From Alphaproteobacteria bacterium (GTDB lineage Bacteria > Pseudomonadota > Alphaproteobacteria > Rs-D84): a stretch of DNA of 64,000 bases. This document shows positions 58,740-64,000 of this stretch, one piece after another; the stretch's first letter is position 1; every line of letters begins with the position of its first letter. The position numbers and the translations under genes were made by a program. The DNA is taken from the NCBI GenBank assembly GCA_017616785.1, contig JAFZXK010000005.1, positions 49,337-113,336 on the forward strand, given 5' to 3'. The notes beneath the pieces were generated by a model that was not told the origin of the DNA, did not search any database, and saw only the letters and a list, made by a program, of their open reading frames with translations.

Positions 58740-59457
58740 ACGGGTTCTTGTTACGGGTGCAAGTCGTGGTATCGGGCGTGCAATTGCATTATACCTTGCA
58801 CCGCGGGGGTACGATTTGGTTTTACATTATAACAAAAATGCGGATGCGGCGAAACAAACCCTGGGGGATGTTATCGCGGCGGGTGGCAAGGGAAAAATTA
58901 TTTCCTTTGATATATCAAATCGCACGGAAACTTTTGACGCGATTACAAACGATATAAATGAAAATGGCGTTTATTATGGTGTCATTTGTAATGCCGGTAT
59001 AAATGCGGACGCACCTTTTCCCGCAATGGACGGGGACATGTGGGATCGGGTTATTCATACAAACCTTGACGGGGTTTATAATACACTGCAACCGTGCGTT
59101 ATGCCGATGATATCCGCACGAAGCCCTGGACGAATTGTTGCAATATCTTCGATTTCTGGAATTATCGGTAATCGGGGCCAGGCAAATTATGCCGCATCCA
59201 AAGCCGGAATAATTGGTTTGGTTAAATCTTTGGCGCCGGAACTTGCACGGCGAAATATCACCGTCAATGCAATTGCGCCCGGTGTGATTGAAACAGATAT
59301 GACGGCCGATTTGCCGGTGGAACTGGTTCGTGATGCGATACCAATGCATCGTTTCGGTAAACCAAGTGAAGTTGCAAGTTTGGTCGCATACCTGTTATCG
59401 GATGACGCATCATACATCACACGTCAGGTTATTTCTGTAAATGGGGGAATGGTATAG
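58732..59457 (+). CDS. apeQ: 3-oxoacyl-ACP reductase (ApeQ-type, FabG-like)
   Basis: The 241-residue short-chain dehydrogenase has GASRGIGRA for NADPH, VICNAG, SSISGIIGNRGQANYAASKA with the Ser, Tyr and Lys triad, and IAPGVIETDM. It reduces the 3-keto group of the growing chain. It overlaps apeP by eight bases. Confidence 0.92.
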   Translation: MNKRVLVTGASRGIGRAIALYLAPRGYDLVLHYNKNADAAKQTLGDVIAAGGKGKIISFDISNRTETFDAITNDINENGVYYGVICNAGINADAPFPAMDGDMWDRVIHTNLDGVYNTLQPCVMPMISARSPGRIVAISSISGIIGNRGQANYAASKAGIIGLVKSLAPELARRNITVNAIAPGVIETDMTADLPVELVRDAIPMHRFGKPSEVASLVAYLLSDDASYITRQVISVNGGMV

Positions 59458-60681
59458 ATGAAGCGCGTTGTTGTAACCGGCATGGGATTGATAAGTTCAC
59501 TTGGGACCGATTTGGAAACCGCCCGTAATCGTTTGCATACCTGTAAGAACACCGTTAAAGTCATGCCGGAATTGTTGGAAATTCGCGGTTTGAATACTCA
59601 CCTTGCGGCGCCGGCGATGGATTTCACATTACCCGAACACTATACGCGCAAGGTTTTACGCACAATGGGAACGGTGTCGGTCATGGCGGTTTACAGTGCG
59701 GAAAATGCCGTTTCGGATGCGGGACTAATTGGGTCGGCGATATTAACATCTGGGCGGACCGGCGTGGCATACGGTTCTTCGTTCGGTTCGGCCGAAGGTG
59801 TCGCAGATTTCTTTGCCGTGCATCGAACCAAAGAGGTTGGCGCAATAACATCCTTTTCATACCTTAAACTTATGCCGCAAACAACGGCCGTAAACATATC
59901 ACTTTATTTCAAAACCGTTGGGCGAATTATCCCAAGTGGGACCGCGTGCACTTCGGGCAGTTTGGCAATTGGATACGCGTACGAGGCCATAAAGCAAGGA
60001 ATCCAAGATGTAATGATTGCCGGCGGCGCCGAAGAATTTGATATAACCCAGGTTGCGGTATTTGATACACTGTACGCGACCAGCACAAAAAACGACACCC
60101 CTGAACTGTCGCCTGCACCGTTTGATGTTGCGCGCGATGGGTTGGTAATTGGTTCGGGCGCGGGGACATTGATATTGGAAGAATATGAACACGCCAAGAA
60201 TCGCGGCGCAAAAATCTATGCCGAAATTGTTGGTTTTGGTTCAAATACCGACGGCATGCATGCAACACAGCCGAACAAAGATACAATGGCGCAATGTATG
60301 AAACTTGCACTGCAAAGTTCAGATTTGTCACCCGATGATGTTGGGTATATAAATATGCACGGAACCGGAACAACACATGGTGATATTGCCGAATCTTTGG
60401 CCACGGAATCTGTGTTTGGCGCAACCATTCCGGCAAGCAGCACGAAAAGTTACGTCGGGCATACATTGGGCGCATGTGGCGCATTGGAATCCATATGGTC
60501 AATTCAGATGATGCGGGACGGATGGTTCGCACCGACATTAAACCTGCGCGCGCCTGATGCAACCTGTGGTAAATTAGATTACATTATGGGAACCGGACGC
60601 GAATTTAACGCCGAATATGTTATGAACAATAACTTTGCATTTGGTGGCATAAATACATCGTTGATATTTAAAAAGGTATGA
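59458..60681 (+). CDS. apeR: 3-oxoacyl-ACP synthase (ApeR-type ketosynthase)
   Basis: The 407-residue KAS II-like enzyme has VVVTGMGLISSLGTD at the start, the catalytic Cys in SGTACTSGSLAIGYA, INMHGTGTTHGD, YVGHTLGACGA and NNFAFGGINTS. It is thought to start the chain from the aryl-ACP unit. The ATG directly abuts the TAG of apeQ. The convergent HTH gene ends two bases away. Confidence 0.93.
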   Translation: MKRVVVTGMGLISSLGTDLETARNRLHTCKNTVKVMPELLEIRGLNTHLAAPAMDFTLPEHYTRKVLRTMGTVSVMAVYSAENAVSDAGLIGSAILTSGRTGVAYGSSFGSAEGVADFFAVHRTKEVGAITSFSYLKLMPQTTAVNISLYFKTVGRIIPSGTACTSGSLAIGYAYEAIKQGIQDVMIAGGAEEFDITQVAVFDTLYATSTKNDTPELSPAPFDVARDGLVIGSGAGTLILEEYEHAKNRGAKIYAEIVGFGSNTDGMHATQPNKDTMAQCMKLALQSSDLSPDDVGYINMHGTGTTHGDIAESLATESVFGATIPASSTKSYVGHTLGACGALESIWSIQMMRDGWFAPTLNLRAPDATCGKLDYIMGTGREFNAEYVMNNNFAFGGINTSLIFKKV

Positions 60682-60683
60682 TA

Positions 60684-60923
60684 TTACCGCTTTGGTTTCG
60701 GCATAAATTTTTCGGCGAATTCTGCAAGGCCGAACCCGGTCGCATTAAGGACCTTTGCCAAACTGCATGTGGTTGGCCAACGCTTTTCGCCGAAACGATT
60801 GACGCGTTTGCTTTTGTTAAATGTTGTCGCATCTAATCCTGCAAGTTTGGCAAGACCCGAACATGATAAGTTCAGCCACTTGGCAAGGTTTATGATTGCT
60901 TCCCATAATTGATCGTTAGTCAT
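60684..60923 (-). CDS. Small HTH regulator (LexA/S24-repressor N-terminal type)
   Basis: The 79-residue product has SCSGLAKLAGLDATTFNKSK and GEKRWPTTCSLAKVLNATG, the DNA-binding half of alphaproteobacterial phage-type repressors. The usual C-terminal S24 protease part is missing, so DNA-damage cleavage is not expected. The RBS AAAAGGAG precedes the start. Its own promoter has a palindromic operator-like site. Confidence 0.82.
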   Translation of the reverse strand: MTNDQLWEAIINLAKWLNLSCSGLAKLAGLDATTFNKSKRVNRFGEKRWPTTCSLAKVLNATGFGLAEFAEKFMPKPKR

Positions 60924-60954
60924 TTTTTCTCCTTTTGTTTTTTATTGCAAATCG

Positions 60955-61004
60955 ATTGTAACATAAATAAGATTTTATTCAAGCGATTCTATTATAAATA
61001 GAAT
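60955..61004 (-). promoter_or_regulatory. Promoter and operator-like palindrome of the HTH gene
   Basis: On the minus strand TTGAAT (60977-60982) and TACAAT (60955-60960) are spaced by 16 bp. ATTCTAT-TATAA-ATAGAAT at 60986-61004 is a perfect palindrome just upstream. Confidence 0.55.
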
Positions 61005-61038
61005 TCGTTTCTTGTTTTTTGCGCGTTTTGTTTTAATA

Positions 61039-61067
61039 TTGCTTTTTATTGTGATTTGTGTTATAAT
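61039..61067 (+). promoter_or_regulatory. Promoter of the endolysin gene (shared phage-gene design)
   Basis: TTGCTT (61039-61044) and TATAAT (61062-61067) have a 17-bp spacer starting TTTATTG and almost identical to that of 12725-12753. Confidence 0.75.
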
Positions 61068-61085
61068 AAATTAAAGATTTTTGAT

Positions 61086-61111
61086 ACGCCGGTATGCGGC
61101 GTTATTTTTTT
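61086..61111 (+). terminator. Terminator before the endolysin RBS
   Basis: ACGCCG-GTATG-CGGCGT is followed by TATTTTTTT, then the RBS AAAAGGA of the endolysin. Confidence 0.65.
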
Positions 61112-61127
61112 ACCAAAAGGATTTTAT

Positions 61128-61643
61128 ATGAAACTAAGCGATAATGGTATTCGCACATTGAAACTGTGCGAAGGTTCGGTTATGCGACATGGTCGGCATG
61201 TTATATATGATGATAAAAACGGATTGCCCGTCACGGAAAGTGCGCCCTTGCCCGCCGGCGCAACGATTGGATATGGACACCTGATTAAATCAGGCGAAGA
61301 TTTTCGCGGCGGCATTGATGAAGACATCGCAACCGAACTATTGCGCGCCGATTTGTCGATTGCGGAATGCGCGGTAACCACCACGGTAACGGTGAAATTG
61401 CGACAAAATCAGTTTGATGCGTTGGTTATGCTGTGCTTTAACATAGGTGCGCGTAATTTTGCAAATTCGACAGTTGCGAAATATATAAACAACCCAAATT
61501 TCAAAAGTGGCACATACCCGACACTTGCCGCCGCATGGCGGGCATGGAATCGCATAGGTGGCCGGGTAAGCGTGGGATTAGCCCGACGACGGGATGTCGA
61601 ATTAAACATCTATGAAAATGGAATTTACGCATTGCATTTATAA
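61128..61643 (+). CDS. Phage-type lysozyme (GH24 endolysin)
   Basis: The 171-residue product has the T4-like lysozyme landmarks: LKLCEGS with the catalytic Glu, a YDDKNG segment and TIGYGHLIK with the Thr, then QFDALVMLCFNIGARNF and WNRIGG. It cuts peptidoglycan. No signal peptide is present, so a holin or other route is needed; none is recognised nearby. The start has the RBS AAAAGGA. The leader carries a terminator after a phage-type promoter. Confidence 0.92.
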   Translation: MKLSDNGIRTLKLCEGSVMRHGRHVIYDDKNGLPVTESAPLPAGATIGYGHLIKSGEDFRGGIDEDIATELLRADLSIAECAVTTTVTVKLRQNQFDALVMLCFNIGARNFANSTVAKYINNPNFKSGTYPTLAAAWRAWNRIGGRVSVGLARRRDVELNIYENGIYALHL

Positions 61644-61679
61644 AGGGTTATTGGTAAAATCTTTGGCAAAGGAGATGCC

Positions 61680-61919
61680 ATGATGAAATACACCAATGGT
61701 TTCGGAACCTTTACGACCGAACAAATGAGCATTCTTGAAACACTGCAAGAAATCGAAGATGTTGTTGCAATTGCCAAGACCGTGGCCCCAAAAGGTGAAA
61801 TTGAATTGGCAATAACGAACCTGAACGAAGCGTTGGATTATATTGAACATATTCGGCGCAAGGTTGAAATCGCCATGAAACATGTTCCGGAATCGGTCCA
61901 GGAAAAATATTTTTTGTAA
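61680..61919 (+). CDS. Small unknown protein after the endolysin
   Basis: The 79-residue product is mostly helical, with acidic and hydrophobic heptads (MSILETLQEIEDVVAIAKTV, LNEALDYIEHIRRKVE). A coiled-coil protein is likely. The RBS AAAGGAG precedes ATGATG. It lies 36 bp after the endolysin and is probably cotranscribed. It is too hydrophilic for a holin. Confidence 0.7.
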   Translation: MMKYTNGFGTFTTEQMSILETLQEIEDVVAIAKTVAPKGEIELAITNLNEALDYIEHIRRKVEIAMKHVPESVQEKYFL

Positions 61920-61977
61920 CGGTAAATTTACCTTGATTTTTTGTTTTTTGGTCTGTTATAATCGTGGCACACACTGC

Positions 61978-62066
61978 GGAGCGTTGGCAGAGTGGTAATG
62001 CAGCGGATTGCTAATCCGTGACCGTGTTACAGCGGTCCACAGGTTCGAGTCCTGTACGCTCCGCCA
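61978..62066 (+). tRNA. tRNA-Ser(GCT)
   Basis: GGAGCGT and ACGCTCC form the acceptor. The anticodon arm CGGATT-GCTAATCCG holds GCT. A long variable arm of the serine type follows (GACCGTGTTACAGCGGTC), then the T arm CAGG-TTCGAGT-CCTG, and CCA is encoded. A promoter TTGATT/TATAAT is at about 61933-61962. A terminator AGCCCA/TGGGCT plus T7 follows. Confidence 0.97.
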
Positions 62067-62074
62067 CTAATTTG

Positions 62075-62098
62075 AGCCCAATTTCTGGGCTTTTTTTG
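62075..62098 (+). terminator. Terminator after tRNA-Ser
   Basis: AGCCCA-ATTTC-TGGGCT is followed by seven T residues. Confidence 0.7.
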
Positions 62099-62192
62099 TT
62101 GGCGATTTTTGAAAACTTTTATAAAAACCGCAATATAGAAACCCAATAAAATCAAATAGTTGTCCATATCACCAACTGCGCACAGTGAAAGG

Positions 62193-62212
62193 TGATACAA
62201 AATGATACGAAA
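62193..62212 (+). repeat. 10-bp phased TGATACA repeats at the second integrase start
   Basis: TGATACAAAA and TGATACGAAA are adjacent. The integrase ATG lies at their junction (62202), so a bound protein could block its translation or transcription. Related repeats flank the other integrase region. Confidence 0.5.
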
Positions 62213-63932
62213 AATGGTAAGAAATTTGACTCAGGGGCTATTGTTGCGTTCAGGCGTTTTTTATTTTAGAATGGATGTGAAAATAGCGAAAAACAAGTAT
62301 AAATCTATTCGGCGGTCTTTACACACTACGAATCTTTATACAGCAATAGAAAGGTTGAACCATATGAAACGTCTTATAAATACATTCAACACCCTAACCC
62401 CAAAAGAGCAAGCAGAGTTTATTAAGTTTTATACAGGTGGCAAAGAAACGATAACAGAAGAAGAGCAAAAAGAGTTAGAAAACGGCGACACATCAAGCAT
62501 TATTTACACCGCTTTTGATGCTTGGATGGCAAAAAAGGCAGATGGCGGCAAGTTGATGGATGCTATTGTCAATAAGTCGTATGAATTTGAAATTGCCGAC
62601 ACAGGTTATCCAGATAGTGTGCGTGAACGACTAATGGCAAAACGTGATGCGGCACAGGATGTTATAAATGCCAAATACCTTATGTCAATCCGGAAACAGT
62701 TGAACCCAGAAGAAGAACAAGAATACAACGATATAATGGAAATGGCAAAAAATTCAAAGTTGCGTGATAAATCGTGGGAAGAATATAAGGAACGCATAAC
62801 ACCAAAGCCAAAAATCGAACCCACATATCAAACCCCACAAAACAAACACACCATTGACGAAATTATGCGCTATATGTTTGATGTATCGCAAATCAAGCCA
62901 GAAACCAGAAAAAGTCAAGAATATGATGTAAAAAATATGATTGCCAGTGTGAATTTAAATCTGGATGACGACTACTCTAAAATGAACGACCCGAACACGA
63001 TTAAGCAGATTTGTGGTTGGGTAAAAGGACGTAAAAACAGGAACGGAACAGATATATCAAACAAGCGTAAAAACAAACAACTTGGAATTTTGCGTTCACT
63101 AATCACATCCGCAAATAGAAAAGAACCAACACAATATAAACTGGCGGAATTGACTGAACCTATATTGTTTTTGAGAAAGGAAAGCAAAGGTATGTCAAAA
63201 GAATATCAACCATTTAGCAACGAGCAGTTATCGGCGATTTTTGACCCAAAGCACGATTTTTTCAAAAAGAACCCAGAACAATTTTTAGCGTGCTTAATCG
63301 CTTTATTCTCAGGGGCAAGGACAAATGCGGCAGTAAGTTTGCAATTCAAAGATATAACCACAGAATCGGGCATAGATGGCATTGCTTTTTACGAGAATCA
63401 CCCACGAAAGCATTTGAAGAATGACGCCACAGAAAGATTTGTTCCCATAGCAAAGCAACTGTTAGATTTTGGGTTTGTTGATATGATACGGAAACGACAA
63501 CAGAAAACCAATGCCAAAGATACAGATTTCATATTTAATCGCACCCAAAACGAATTATCGGGTGACCCAGCAGACAAATTTATGACACCATTTTTACGAT
63601 TTATCAGGCAAGAATTGAAAATCACATCCGCAGACCGTAAAATATATGCGTTCCATTCTTTCAGGGATACCGTTAGTAATAAAATGGAAGATTGCGGAAT
63701 AAACGATACAATGGCAAAAAAGTTGATTGGTTGGAAAAGTGGCGATATGCGTTTTACCCACTATTCAAAACGAGATTATCAGGAACAACAAGCGGCAATA
63801 GATAAATTGGTCTATGCAGAAGAGATTTTACACCTGAACGAATGGAAAAACATCATCCCTAATTTGTATATCAACCCAGAAAAAATAGACCATAGACGTG
63901 GCAAATATAAACCACACATCAAGATAGATTAA
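62202..63932 (+). CDS. int: Tyrosine-family integrase next to tRNA-Ser
   Basis: The 576-residue recombinase has a long N-terminal part with helical and charged stretches (about residues 1-210). The catalytic domain follows, with LFSGARTNAAVSLQFKDI (first Arg), KNDATERFVPIAK in the Lys region, YAFHSFRDTVSNKME with His-xx-Arg, IGWKSGDMRFTHYSKRDY with the Tyr. The second active-site His is replaced by Trp (GWKSGD), a substitution seen in some members. It lies 135 bp downstream of tRNA-Ser, so an element probably begins here and continues beyond the right edge. Nothing else is recognised at 63933-64000. Confidence 0.92.
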   Translation: MIRKMVRNLTQGLLLRSGVFYFRMDVKIAKNKYKSIRRSLHTTNLYTAIERLNHMKRLINTFNTLTPKEQAEFIKFYTGGKETITEEEQKELENGDTSSIIYTAFDAWMAKKADGGKLMDAIVNKSYEFEIADTGYPDSVRERLMAKRDAAQDVINAKYLMSIRKQLNPEEEQEYNDIMEMAKNSKLRDKSWEEYKERITPKPKIEPTYQTPQNKHTIDEIMRYMFDVSQIKPETRKSQEYDVKNMIASVNLNLDDDYSKMNDPNTIKQICGWVKGRKNRNGTDISNKRKNKQLGILRSLITSANRKEPTQYKLAELTEPILFLRKESKGMSKEYQPFSNEQLSAIFDPKHDFFKKNPEQFLACLIALFSGARTNAAVSLQFKDITTESGIDGIAFYENHPRKHLKNDATERFVPIAKQLLDFGFVDMIRKRQQKTNAKDTDFIFNRTQNELSGDPADKFMTPFLRFIRQELKITSADRKIYAFHSFRDTVSNKMEDCGINDTMAKKLIGWKSGDMRFTHYSKRDYQEQQAAIDKLVYAEEILHLNEWKNIIPNLYINPEKIDHRRGKYKPHIKID

Positions 63933-64000
63933 ATAAATACCACCAGCGCATGTGTTTTTTGATTTTTGGTTGATAAATGGGGGCGATTTTGCAACCTTGC

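Overview
The window looks like one contiguous piece of a Gram-negative, probably alphaproteobacterial chromosome. Supporting signs are SmpB, six-domain ribosomal protein S1, a LolA/MMPL/LpxL-type envelope lipid system, and a dac-holB-tatD gene order that resembles alphaproteobacterial loci. Strong promoters in the window often carry CACTTGAC around the -35. Host-associated, uncultured alphaproteobacteria with reduced genomes are a plausible source, but no single gene proves the taxon.

Layout. 1-1.3 kb: N-terminal part of a secreted surface protein on the minus strand, with REP/MITE-like palindromes inserted in frame at its signal peptide and a structured leader RNA upstream. 1.6-6.7 kb: endonuclease-V-like glycosylase, smpB, a tandem pair of unknown genes, then tatD-holB-dac. 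6.7-9.3 kb: two more surface protein genes with a second structured leader RNA of the same shape, set between a broken and an intact copy of the corA 5' region. 9.3-12.6 kb: corA, adk, rpsA. 12.8-13.7 kb: a T7-type tail-fibre gene. 13.8-20.0 kb: a six-gene polysaccharide glycosyltransferase operon. 20.2-22.5 kb: an unknown gene, a methyltransferase and an MFS transporter. 22.5-26.0 kb: leuS behind a leader-peptide attenuator, lying between a 5' half-copy of tRNA-Asn and the intact tRNA-Asn.

26.2-44.2 kb is a lower-GC defence island carrying a tyrosine integrase and an AlpA-like factor. It encodes GIY-YIG/RAMA, PIN_8 plus a Cas2/SinR-like protein, a lipoprotein, a type III restriction system (Res, Mod) with DUF4391 and a PLD-SNF2 helicase, an AAA15/RloB pair, and AbiE. 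HigBA follows. 45.6-47.0 kb holds two GH108-type muramidase genes, one fused to a phage minor-head domain.

47.7-60.7 kb is a nearly complete aryl-polyene (flexirubin-like) pigment-lipid cluster: PPTase, two ACPs, ketosynthases with a chain-length factor, ketoreductase, dehydratases, AMP ligase, thioesterase, three lipid/sugar transferases, LolA and an MMPL exporter. No aryl ammonia-lyase is seen. 60.7-64 kb: a HTH repressor, a GH24 endolysin, tRNA-Ser(GCT) and a second tyrosine integrase.

Three observations stand out. (1) Two structured leader RNAs share a four-stem architecture with compensating sequence changes and end in a terminator just before surface-protein genes. (2) Three scattered phage-derived genes (tail fibre, minor head/muramidase fusion, endolysin) share one promoter design followed by one or two terminators before the RBS, as in a domesticated-phage regulon. 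(3) A 26-codon leader peptide and mutually exclusive hairpins control leuS.
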